Positions 12,273 through 19,644 of a stretch of 64,000 nt of DNA are shown here, in pieces (the first letter of the stretch is position 1; each line of letters starts with the position of its first letter). The position numbers and the translations under genes were made by a program. The stretch comes from Anadara kagoshimensis (taxonomy: Eukaryota; Mollusca; Bivalvia; Arcoida; Arcidae). Under the pieces are notes generated by a model. That model saw nothing but the letters and a program-made list of their open reading frames with translations, did no database searches and was not told where the DNA came from. Where the stretch lies: the NCBI GenBank assembly GCA_021292105.1, contig CM037869.1, positions 43,679,990-43,743,989 of the forward strand. The letters are read 5' to 3'.

Positions 12273-15200
12273 ATTCTTCCCCACTATTCCAGAACTGATT
12301 GCCTCGATATTGATTTAATCTTGACTTGGATGTAAAACACCATTGCTCAACTTTATTCCACATTTCAGAAATGATGGCTTAGAATATTAAGATATAAGTG
12401 AATGATTTGTGCCTAAGGAGAATACAGCATTACTTCCTCTCTTTGCATTCACAATTGACGTATTGCCGACCACGTCCACGATGTTACGACACTGGCCGTC
12501 ATAGCAGTACCAAAGCAGCGTCAAGGCAACTAATGACGTTCTTGTGTCAGTGACGTCATTAAACGGCACAATTCAGACTGAGTTTTCATTCCTTTTGCAT
12601 CCAATTCAACATGCCGGGCCTTTGTCGGAACATTGTGGGCGTGGCAGGCGATCCGTCAATTTAATATGAATGTGAAACATAATCACTGGGAAAATAATTT
12701 GAAATTTCTTGTATTCAAGTTAAAATTGTGTGTACGTGTATACTTCTCGTTTGTTATTTACACATGTAGTTTGTTTTGTTTTTAGAGTGACTGTTTGGTC
12801 CCCTTGGTTCCTATGACAGTACCGGACAGTTTTACAGAACACTTTATGATGTTAGATTCTACCCTGACACCAGAATTGTTAAATAAGATCAGAGTGTATA
12901 TAAGTCTAGCCAAACTTCTAGATTACACAATGTCAGAAGAGATGCAGAAGGTTTGTTGTACTTTGTATTATTAGACCTCATTAAAACAATACGATACTAT
13001 CTGTAATTTGATTGGATTGTTGGATCGTGTAATCGGGTGGAGAAAACACTGTGTATCCTTCTGATATCATATCCCACCTCTTCAGAACACACCATGATGT
13101 CACAATATGATGTCATCAATGGCGGTCACGACGTTCTAGCATTTGCCTCCTATGAGTTCCGATAGGAGAAAAAGCAATGAAGGACTGATGTTTTAACCTT
13201 CCAGGCTGTATTTTTAAAATATCTTTTCTTTCTTTCTGTCTTTCTTATTACCATGGTTATTTTTCGGTATAATAAACAATTTATTGCCTTTGTATGAGGG
13301 AAATATGAACATTTGTTCACCTGCAACAAGTCACTTTTCTCTCGGGCTTCGCTCTCGGGGAAATATGACTTGTTGCGAGTGAACAAATGTTCATATCTCC
13401 CTCACTAAAAGGCAATAAATGTATAATATATCAATCTAATATTGAACAAGTGATAGGGAACTTGATGACAAATTCGTGCAAAGTGCATGCTTACAAATTA
13501 CAGCATGCCTCTCTGGATAGGTTGGAATCCCCTTTGGGTCAATTTAGCATTACAAAGTATGTTGGTTTATGGACCATGGCAGGTTCAAACCCCACTTGAG
13601 CAGATACTCGAAACATAAAGTGAGAAAGGATTTGAAATTATTTCAGGCATTATCAATCCTGCAAATGACCCATAGATCAAATTACCAACTTGGTACTTTT
13701 TCCATTTGGTACTATTTTATGCTGTCTTCTTAATTTCTCCCCAAGATAACTTCCTTCTTTTTAATTCTAGACCACTGCAGTAGCTCGGTTGGTAGAGTGC
13801 TCGCTCTGTAAGTGGAAGGTCGTGGGTTCAATCATTGGTGGGGTCTGACCCAAGACTTGATAGTGGGTAGTGACTGTTCTTTTGCCAAGCAATCAACATT
13901 ACGAATTGAAAATCATGGTTCTCTCGGATAGGAACTTAAAATAAACAAGGTCCGTGTCACGGTGGGCTTGGTATGATAAAGAACCCTGTTGTATAATGCC
14001 ATCAGCGCAACACATGGGCAAAATTTCTGCACTTTCGCCTATAGCTCTTGATGTCTTGATATAAATGAAATATTCTTGATGGGACGTTAAACACCATTAC
14101 TCAACTTAACTCCATTCTTAAAGCTTGCCATATCATATTGTTTGGCAGTTTTCCGAGGGTTATGCCAATCCAGTAAATGATTGTGTTTAAACATTAACAT
14201 GACTACATGTATAAATAGTTTTCTGTGTTTTGTAGGGTATACAAGAAGATTTTGTAGATGCTCGTAAAGATGATCCCAAAAATATGACCATACAGGACTT
14301 CCAAATGCTTCTTAATCTTGTCAGGTAAAGTTATAAATGATATGTACAATAACAATTAAGACATTTTGTTCATGGTATTTCAAGGGGTAATGCAAGATAG
14401 TGTGGCGTGTGCCAAATTCCAAGTGCCTTTGCACTTCATTTTGAATTTGGCACACGCCACACTATCTTGCATTACCCCTTTAAATACCATTAACAGAAAT
14501 GTCATTTCTTTCCTTTAATAAATATTTTGTACCTTGGTGCTAGGGTTTTTAGCCATGTTAAATCGGCATGTCTCATGTGACCACGTGACCCCCTGTGTGG
14601 GACATGACGTAATATTGCAGGGAAAATTGATACACATCAAGGGTCATGATCCCAATTGTCTTTCATGGAAATTGCAATCAATTGCTTCTGCATGTTTCAT
14701 CGAAGAGAGATACATATTATAAATATATTGGTTTAAAAAGGTGTTGTGATCCCTATGAGTAGTTAAACCCATATAAGTTTAGAATGTGATATCTAAACTG
14801 ACTCTACTTGAATAAAACCTGTAGATGATGGCATCCTGATATAAGTGAAAAATTCTTGACTGGGATGTAAAACCCCATTCTGTATAAATTACAACTTGTT
14901 TAATTTGGGCCTTAGTGGCCATGTGGTGGTTGGTTGCTTACTAATCATAGTGTCTCTCATAACTTGGGTTCAGATCCTACTCTTGAAATATTCTAGTGCC
15001 AGGAATTTTACATATCGCTTGCCATTGGTTGTTCTGTTGTTTTTTTTGCACACTATTCCTAAATTTACTACATAGATATCATATAATGTAATTGACGTAT
15101 CGCCAGCCATGCCTTTTATGTTCCAACACTGGTCGCCATCACAGTATCAAAGTAGCGTCATGGCAACTAATGATGTATAAGTGTCAGTGACGTCATTAAG

Positions 15201-16207
15201 TGACACAATTCAGGCCAAGTTTTCATTCTTTTTGTGTGTTATTCAAGCATGCCGGGCCTTTGTCGGAACATTGTAGGCATGGCCAGCGATCCGTCAATTT
15301 AAAATCTTGTCTGGGTATAAATACCATTATTATACCTCACATATATTAAAACACTTTTCATTGGATATTTTCCAATCACATGACATGTAATAAATGAGAT
15401 GTTTCCCACAGAATCGCTGTCAGCGTGTGGCAACCTCTCACAGCCATGAGATAACCTTTTGCCAGCCATGTGATAATACTATTATCAACCGGTGATAACC
15501 CGGTACAAGGGAAATAACTCGTACAACAGAACTGTGTTGTCATTTGGTAAACAATAACAATGGCGGCCAGTCGTTTTTTGCAGTTCGTCGGAAGCGGACT
15601 TGGAATTAATTATGTATGATAAAGATGCAAAAATATATTAAGGGTCACCTAAGCTTCAGTGAAAATACTGGAAATGTATTTGATGGAAACAGAAAGAGAG
15701 GTAAACCTAGATCTTACTCCCAAAAGACCCACGCACAGCTACTGTGGAATCTTCGTATACAGGCGAGCGTAAATGGATGGTTGAAAGTGTAAACTGGTAG
15801 CGTTTAATTTAATTTAAAATTTAAATATTGTTTGTGTCATTTTACATGGTAAGCTTTGTTTCGGTATAATAAATAATAATTGCCCTCTAGGTATGTGGAC
15901 ATCCAGAATTGTCACCCTTCAGAAGGGTTTTCACCCTCGGGCGATGCCCTCGGGTGACAACCCTTCTGTCGGGTGACAATTCTGGATGTCCACATACCTA
16001 GAGGGCAATTATTGTATATTACTTTGTGTTTAAAGTTTGAAATAACACGTAAATTGTGTATTTCTTATGCATTTCAGACTGTTGTCACTAACACATTTAC
16101 AGACTTCACCTACTGAGATGTTTTGGAGAAGAGCCAAATCTATGGAAGGACAAAGAAAACAAAGAATTCTACAGCAACAACAACAACAGAATACTTCTAG
16201 ATCTTAA
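1337..16207 (+). CDS. MCMBP: MCM complex-binding protein, 14 coding exons (N-terminus missing)
   Basis: MCMBP binds MCM2-7 in place of MCM2 and supports assembly or unloading of the replicative helicase in the nucleus. Coding exons: 1337-1416, 2134-2316, 2942-3043, 3899-4082, 4568-4641, 5626-5723, 7061-7236, 8004-8127, 9697-9814, 10570-10735, 11607-11740, 12786-12950, 14236-14324, 16078-16207. All phases join without a frameshift, giving 606 residues before TAA; the human protein is about 642. Conserved blocks visible in order are a [17 protein letters not shown] segment in exon 2, [11 protein letters not shown] in exon 3, DLNFPLP in exon 5, [13 protein letters not shown] in exon 7, [10 protein letters not shown] in exon 8, PLGKFSVNL in exon 9, KDYTANRL and [11 protein letters not shown] in exon 10, and a Gln-rich C-terminus. 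All introns look GT-AG except the third, which is AT-AC. The exon boundaries were placed by eye from splice consensus and conservation. Confidence 0.96.
1750..2006. mobile_element. MITE, CAGGGGTT termini, 6-bp TSD
   Basis: A 257-bp element with 15-bp inverted ends (CAGGGGTTCAAAATT against a right end that reverse-complements to CAGGGGTTAAAAATT). It is flanked by the exact direct repeat TTAGTA at 1744-1749 and 2007-2012. Subterminal AGGTCCAGGACCT and AGGTCCTGGACCT blocks are themselves palindromic. Related copies lie near 40292, 42990 and 57685. It sits in the first MCMBP intron of the window. Confidence 0.85.
3044..3898 (+). other. U12-type AT-AC intron of MCMBP
   Basis: The intron begins ATATCCTTT at 3044, a perfect match to the minor-spliceosome 5' splice site. 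It ends AC at 3898, with a branch-site-like TTTTCCTTAG at 3877-3886, 12-13 bases from the end. Using these borders keeps the frame and the conserved TWVKE. The spacing to the conserved PSTS block is then 11 residues, as in the vertebrate protein from memory. The GT-AG alternative (GTGAAAG donor with the AG at 3885-3886) would delete the conserved VKE. The intron also contains a SINE with about three ~104-bp tandem copies. Confidence 0.85.
3324..3860 (+). mobile_element. tRNA(Leu/Ser)-like SINE with internal tandem repeats
   Basis: The head resembles a class II tRNA (GCTACCTGAGTGGTCTAAAG, then a B-box-like GGTTCACATCCC). The body continues into the shared segment about 'ccaccatccatgaactgagcacc'-type sequence. 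That body segment is repeated about three times with a ~104-bp period (3470-3790). It lies wholly inside the U12 intron. Relatives occur at 10998, 14905, 27795 and 47385. Confidence 0.65.
4468..4550. repeat. Fragment of the ACAGTAAAACCTG MITE family
   Basis: This matches the right half of the fuller copies at 5165 and 43258 ('ctactggcctttttaag', then a GTGACCTTTAAGGCAG-like end). It ends just upstream of MCMBP exon 5. Confidence 0.6.
4743..5050. mobile_element. MITE, CAGGGATTTATC termini, 5-bp TSD
   Basis: A 308-bp element with inverted ends CAGGGATTTATC and GATAAATCCCTG. It is flanked by direct repeats GTAAT at 4738-4742 and 5051-5055. A second copy in the opposite orientation lies at 8800-9138, also with a 5-bp duplication. 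Intron 5 of the visible MCMBP gene. Confidence 0.88.
5165..5349. mobile_element. Tc1/mariner-like MITE (ACAGTAAAACCTGTCTATAA family)
   Basis: The ends read TACAATAAAACCTG and a degenerate inverse ending ACTGTA. The internal text about 'ctttataagcaggtg' matches copies at 30553, 43258 and 61994. A TA target is plausible, but I did not assign a clear duplication. Confidence 0.7.
5842..6244. mobile_element. Element with CAGGGTT termini and 6-bp TSD
   Basis: A 403-bp element starting CAGGGTTCGCACAG; its right end reverse-complements to CAGGGTTAGTACAG. It is flanked by TGTACA on both sides (5836-5841 and 6245-6250). The interior carries 'ggaaaagtc' motifs. A partial relative starts at 10743, just inside MCMBP intron 10. 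No coding capacity is seen. Confidence 0.8.
6688..6895. mobile_element. CRE-bearing MITE, copy 1 (ATTGACGGATCGCCAGCCA ends)
   Basis: A roughly 208-bp element with inverted ends ATTGACGGATCGCCAGCC and GGCCGGCGATATGTAAAT (degenerate). The interior holds GCCCGGCATGCTT, TGACGTCA and GATGGCGGCCAGTG. Three other copies are at 12454, 15091 and 17461. Located in MCMBP intron 6. Confidence 0.8.
7368..7680. repeat. Putative small element with TAGGCCTAAAA-like ends
   Basis: The left end AAGGCCTAAAAAAATTG and the right end TTTTTAGGCCTAAAACAG look like imperfect inverted repeats around about 300 bp. No second copy is visible in the window, so this is weak. Intron 7 of MCMBP. Confidence 0.35.
8475..8765 (+). 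mobile_element. SINE, 5'-damaged copy of the main tRNA-headed family
   Basis: It retains the B-box-like GTGGGTTTGAACCC and the characteristic body (GGTTCTTTCGGATGGGAAC, GTATAATGCCATCAGCGCAA). The 3' end reads 'ctgggaccttaaacaccattactcaac'-like. The A box is missing. Intron 8 of MCMBP. Confidence 0.85.
8800..9138. mobile_element. MITE, CAGGGATTTATC termini, 5-bp TSD, second copy
   Basis: A 339-bp element with termini CAGGGATTTATC and GATAAATCCCTG. It is flanked by CAAGC at 8795-8799 and 9139-9143. The orientation is opposite to the copy at 4743. It abuts the preceding SINE by about 35 bp. Confidence 0.88.
10020..10480. repeat. Probable member of a hairpin-ended element family in MCMBP introns
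   Basis: It shares a layout with 12960-13440 and 15340-16020: an ATTGGTTAA/CCAAT-like start, and GGGTGACA blocks near the end. The similarity is patchy, and I could not fix borders or duplications. Confidence 0.4.
10998..11560 (+). mobile_element. tRNA(Leu/Ser)-like SINE with tail
   Basis: The head GTCTCGGTGGCCGAGTGGTC is strongly tRNA-Leu/Ser-like, followed by AGGTGTGAATTCCACTGG. The body contains an inverted pair around 'agcttgattagtttaatca' and 'gattaaactaatcaagctt' (about 11156 and 11350). That pair may be another element nested within it. The tail resembles that of the 3324 SINE. Confidence 0.6.
11741..11840. repeat. (TG)/(CT) microsatellite next to an MCMBP splice donor
   Basis: The donor GTAAGT at 11741 is followed within about 15 bases by a TG-rich run, and at 11793-11836 by a (CT)n tract. 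It contributes no coding sequence. Confidence 0.85.
11851..12215 (+). mobile_element. Second tRNA-related SINE family
   Basis: It has a tRNA-like promoter: GGCCACAGTGGCTTAATGG (A box region) and GTGAGTTCGAGTCCC (B box). It is followed by a body unlike the main SINE family and ends just before a (GT)n run at about 12223-12269. Only one copy is visible in the window. Confidence 0.6.
12454..12660. mobile_element. CRE-bearing MITE, copy 2
   Basis: The ends are ATTGACGTATTGCC and GGCGATCCGTCAAT. The interior carries GTGACGTCATTAA and GCCGGGCCTTTGTCGGAACA. Its orientation is opposite to copy 1. Located in MCMBP intron 11. Confidence 0.85.
12960..13440. mobile_element. Element with terminal hairpin (TTCGGTATAATAAA end)
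   Basis: The right part (13256-13432) is a long imperfect palindrome. GGTATAATAAACAATTTATTGCC and GAACATTTGTTCAC pair with later GTGAACAAATGTTC and GGCAATAAAT. The spacer contains CTCGGGCTTCGCTCTCGG. The left part holds 'aatggcggtcacg' and TGATGTCATCA. It is similar in plan to 15340-16020. Confidence 0.6.
13772..14112 (+). mobile_element. tRNA-headed SINE, main family
   Basis: A box TAGCTCGGTTGGTAGAGTG and B box GTCGTGGGTTCAATC give a tRNA-like head. Then come the shared body (TATAATGCCATCAGCGCAAC) and the 3' motif 'gggacgttaaacaccattac'. Intron 12 of MCMBP. This family has about ten recognisable copies in the window in both orientations. Confidence 0.92.
14372..14490. repeat. Near-perfect palindrome (hairpin), about 48-nt arms
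   Basis: The left arm starts ATGGTATTTCAAGGGGTAAT and is answered by ATTACCCCTTTAAATACCAT. The core GTGTGGCGTGTGCCAAATTC pairs with GAATTTGGCACACGCCACAC around a loop of about 23 nt. Located in MCMBP intron 13. Confidence 0.92.
14905..15060 (+). repeat. tRNA-like SINE fragment
   Basis: GGGCCTTAGTGGCCATGTGG is followed by TTGGGTTCAGATCC, then a SINE-like tail. It stops before the MITE at 15091. Confidence 0.5.
15091..15298. mobile_element. CRE-bearing MITE, copy 3
   Basis: The best preserved copy: ATTGACGTATCGCCAGCCATGCC-type left end (23 nt) and the matching right end GGCATGGCCAGCGATCCGTC. The interior holds GTGACGTCATTAAG. Same orientation as copy 2. Intron 13 of MCMBP. Confidence 0.88.
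15340..16020. mobile_element. Hairpin-ended element, about 0.7 kb
   Basis: It starts near TTCATTGGATATTTTCCAATCAC and carries AATGGCGGCCAGTCG. It ends in a long palindrome at 15868-16012: TTGCCCTCTAGGTATGTGGA pairs with TCCACATACCTAGAGGGCAA, enclosing inner GGGTGACAA/TTGTCACCC repeats. The flank TTCGGTATAATAAATAA matches the 13256 hairpin. No coding region was seen. Confidence 0.65.
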
Positions 16208-16254
16208 AACGTCAAAAATACAGATAATCATGATGACATTTTATATGTGATATG

Positions 16255-16568
16255 TACAGGAAAACCTCGATTCATCACCACCATTTGTTTAGCCACATTT
16301 TGGTGATATAAGGGGTTTGGTGAAAAATTGAGAAAGGCTTAAGAAGAAGTGGAAGAGTTGGATTATAGGTCTTCAAAATTGTACCATTAAACCTTTATTC
16401 ATAGCCCCTAAAGATATGGAAGAAATGGATTTTAAGACTAAAAATTAAGTGGCAAAGTAAATCAAGTGGCATTATAAAAAGGTTCTGGGATTTTAAGGCT
16501 TAAAAATTGTGTGGCAACAAGCTAGGTTGCAATAATATCGAAGGGCATTGTGAAGAGGTTTTACTGTA
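16255..16568. mobile_element. MITE with TACAGTAAAACCT-type ends
   Basis: The left end TACAGGAAAACCTCGATTCA and the right end AAGAGGTTTTACTGTA form inverted repeats. The interior repeats a 'ggattttaaggcttaaaaattgtgtggcaa'-like phrase. A cleaner relative is at 47184-47374. It starts 48 bases after the MCMBP stop codon. Confidence 0.75.
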
Positions 16569-16908
16569 TAATGTATCTTCACTGTCTTCCAATAATCTGT
16601 GCAGTTAAACCTCTAGTTGGGATGTGCAGTTAAACCTTTATTTGGGATGTTTGGAGCAAAGTGATTTAAAATGCCTGCTTACAGATCACCACCTCTTCTT
16701 GCCAAGGTTGACTCGCTCTTGCGTAAATCCAATGCGAGAAGGTTTGTCAGTTGGCTTGCTGATGATTGGTGGTTTTTCTCTAGACACTATGGTTGGATCC
16801 AACATCTAACTGCCCACCACCTCAAGGAAGTGAAAGAATCTTGACTGTTTAATCATTTTCTTATAGATGAACATTGTATAAGAGAAATTAACTTCTTTTG
16901 CAAAATTG

Positions 16909-16914
16909 AATAAA
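16909..16914 (+). terminator. Candidate polyadenylation signal AATAAA for MCMBP
   Basis: This is the first canonical AATAAA seen after the stop codon, about 700 bases downstream. No transcript evidence is available. Confidence 0.5.
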
Positions 16915-16935
16915 ATGTTGGGACTAGTATTGCCT

Positions 16936-18463
16936 AATGGGGTTCGCCACTGTACCACGTGATCAATACCTCTTAACGTTTGTGTGGAACGTTTTGGAAA
17001 ACGTCAATGTCACAAATTCCCGGAATGACATCGTTTTTATGGGAAAAAGTCATCTTATGTGATTCCATATCCATTGAAAATAAGTGTTCCGCACAAATAT
17101 TAGAGGGTATCAGTGGTACAGGGGTGAACCCCATTGATCATAGGCCAAGAAATAGTAGGAAAATTAATAATTGTTTATATTAAACTTATACTATTACAGA
17201 ACAAATTTCTCTGTTTTGATTTATTTTACTGGCACAAATTATCTTCCTTAACAAGGAAAGGTTCTACTGTACAAGGAGAAATTTTTGGCAATGTATTGGT
17301 ATTCACGCTCGAGTCTCGACAGCGAAAAATGAGTGCATCGCTAAATTCACTACATTTTAAAAAATACACATGGGCTTGTCAACTGCGAAAGTAAGTAGAT
17401 GCAAACAAGTTCCTGAATGTTAAAGTATTGCATGTCAAGAATTAATCTTTTGTCTTAGAAATTGACGGATCACTGGTGAAGGCCTGGCATGCTTTAATTA
17501 GATGCAAAAAGAATGAAAACATTGCCTGAATTGTGCCGTATATTGACATCACTGACACTAGTATGTCATTAGTTGCTGTGATGCTGCTTTAGTACTACGA
17601 TGGGGGCCAGTGTCGGAAGATAATATAGTCATGGCCGGTGATACATCAATTGACTAAAAGCAGAGTAATCTCCCATATTATTAAAAGTTAAAACTTTTGT
17701 ATAAATTTTCGTTAGCTGGTACGAATAATAAAAAAATAGATCTATTGTATGTCAAAAAGTTATCTCCCTTTATCTTCGACATGACCAAAGGCAGAGTATT
17801 CTCCCCTTAAATAACAAGTCAAAAAGTTATCTCCCTTTGTCTTAGACATGACCAAGGGCAGAGTATTCTCCCTTTAAATGACAAGTCAAAAAGTTATCTC
17901 CCTTTGTCTTAGACATGACCAAAGGCAGAGTATTCTCCCCTTAAATGACGAGTTAAATCACTTGGTGTTTGCAATATCATGTTTTAATTCTTACTTTTTT
18001 TTTTAAACCTTAACTATTGTTTTGAAGTAAAAACCCTCAAAATGATGGCTGCCAGGCATCGAATCAAATTAAGATCATAATACCCCCTGCAAACCAAAGT
18101 TTGGGCCTACCCCTATAGGAATTAACCCATCTGTCTGGTTGCCTGTCCCAATATCGTGTCGGCTCCATATCTTCCATGTCTATAATTCTATTTTGATCAA
18201 ACTTGGCACAAATGTAAACCAACATGAGACAATGTGTTGCATTCCAAATGTATGTGCATAAGTCAAAGGTCAAGGTAAGGAAGTCCGGGGTGGCTCTCAA
18301 GTGACAGCTGGGATAGTCATCAGTTTGAACATGTTTAAGGATGATTGAAGAAAAGTCCTTTGTTGTGTAGTGATAAAGCATTGCAGTGTTTTAAATTCTG
18401 TACACCACATGTCTTGAAACACAATTGGTTAATGTGGTATGGATAGCAAAAGCAAAGAAATAA
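16936..18463. other. Intergenic stretch with MITE, tandem repeat and dispersed repeat
   Basis: No host exon was recognised. Inside are CRE-bearing MITE copy 4 (17461-17650) and about three 67-bp tandem units (17751-17950, each with CAAAAAGTTATCTCCCTTTG). At 18068-18410 there is also a dispersed repeat whose 'cccaatatcgtgtcggctccatatcttcc' phrase recurs near 62240 and 63805. Confidence 0.6.
17461..17650. mobile_element. CRE-bearing MITE, copy 4
   Basis: It has the ATTGACGGATCACTGG left end and GGCCGGTGATACATCAAT right end. The central motif is mutated to TGACATCA. Same orientation as copy 1. Confidence 0.75.
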
Positions 18464-18464
18464 T

Positions 18465-18785
18465 CACTGCGGTAGTTCAGTTAGTAGAGTGCTCGCTCTG
18501 TAAGTGGGATGTGGGTTCGAACCCTTACCGGATGTGACCCAAGACTTTAAATTGGGTAGTGACTGTTCTTTCGCCAAGCACTCCGTATTATGAAATGAAA
18601 GTCGCGGTTCTTTCGGATGGGAAACTTAAAATAAACGAGGTCCCGTGGCACAATAAAGAACCCTGTTGTATAATGCCATCAGCGCAACGCAAAGGCAATT
18701 TATGCACCTTCACCATGGTTGGCAACGTCTCGATGTGATTAAAATATTCTTGACCAGCACGTTAAACAGCATCACTTCAACTCGA
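18465..18785 (+). mobile_element. tRNA-headed SINE, main family
   Basis: The head is GCGGTAGTTCAGTTAGTAGAG with B box GTGGGTTCGAACCC. The body contains GTTCTTTCGGATGGG and ATAATGCCATCAGCGCAACG. The 3' end is 'gcacgttaaacagcatcac'-like. Confidence 0.9.
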
Positions 18786-18885
18786 ACGCCGAAACCTGAC
18801 GAATTAAGAGGGAAAGTCGATGATTACCCGAGGCGGTAAGAAAGTGCGTCAACAAAATTGGAGATTTAAAGAATTTGGAACTAAG

Positions 18886-19555
18886 ATACGAGGGGAAATC
18901 AGAAAGTTCATAGAACAGCGTATTCTAAAGTTGGTGACCATCAAGCAATGATGGAAAATCAAAATGTTGAGTTTAGGGCAGTAGTAAAGTTCCTCACAGT
19001 CGAGGGATCAAATTACCAAAGAAATTCGCCGGCGAATGACCGAGGTGTACGGGGACAGTGGTCCTGCCTATTCCACAGTGGCAAAATGGTCAGCTGAATT
19101 AAAGCGTAGGCGCGCCTCACTGAAGGATGACCCACGGTCAGGTCGGCCAGCTGATGCCATCACAAAGGAAATTGTCACGTCTGTGGCGACCCTCATCATG
19201 AATGATCGTCGAATTAGGATTAATGACATGGCTAGGGAGTGTGACATTTCACATGGTTATCCACGAGCATCTTGGGATTTAAAAAGTATCCGCAAGATGG
19301 GTCCCCAGAAACCTTAATGTGCAGGATTGCTTCCAAAGACTCCAGTCAAGTCGGGAGCTTCTTGGCATTTATAATGATAACCCGGAGAGCATACATTTAC
19401 GTTTAGTAACTGGTTATGAAACATGGATTTATCATTGGGACCCAGAAACCAAAAAAGAGTCCACGGAAAGCATAAGTTAACACAACTGGTCGGAAAGCGT
19501 AACATTAATGCCACTCCGCTTAAACAAAACATAAAATTTCACTTAAAAGCCGAGT
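18886..19555 (+). pseudogene. Decayed mariner-family transposase
   Basis: The left end is TA followed by CGAGGGGAAATCAGAAAGTTC, a mariner-like terminal repeat. Coding remnants follow. An N-terminal helix-turn-helix part has NVEFRAVVKFL, then YGDSGPAYSTVAKW and RRRASLKDDPRSGRPADA, the typical mariner linker before the catalytic domain. After a large internal loss, YETWIYHWDPETKKES corresponds to the region around the second catalytic Asp. Several frameshifts and a missing middle make it inactive. I saw no matching right terminal repeat. A host gene is excluded by the transposase motifs. Confidence 0.85.
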
Positions 19556-19644
19556 AAAGCTTCTGTTTTCGTGAGTTTATAAAAGTAAAGACATTTCTTC
19601 AGAGTTTTGAGTAGAAACATAATTTAAATCCAAAACCGTTTTAT

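Larger units (their letters stand above)
16208..16935 (+). other. Probable MCMBP 3' UTR
   Basis: This runs from the TAA at 16205-16207 to just past an AATAAA signal at 16909-16914. A MITE (16255-16568) and a SINE tail (16670-16850) lie inside it, so part of it may be transposon-derived UTR. The true cleavage site cannot be read. Confidence 0.55.

Noticed and set aside
18886-19317. Functional mariner transposase
   Set aside because: Frameshifts, a large internal loss and no visible right terminal repeat.
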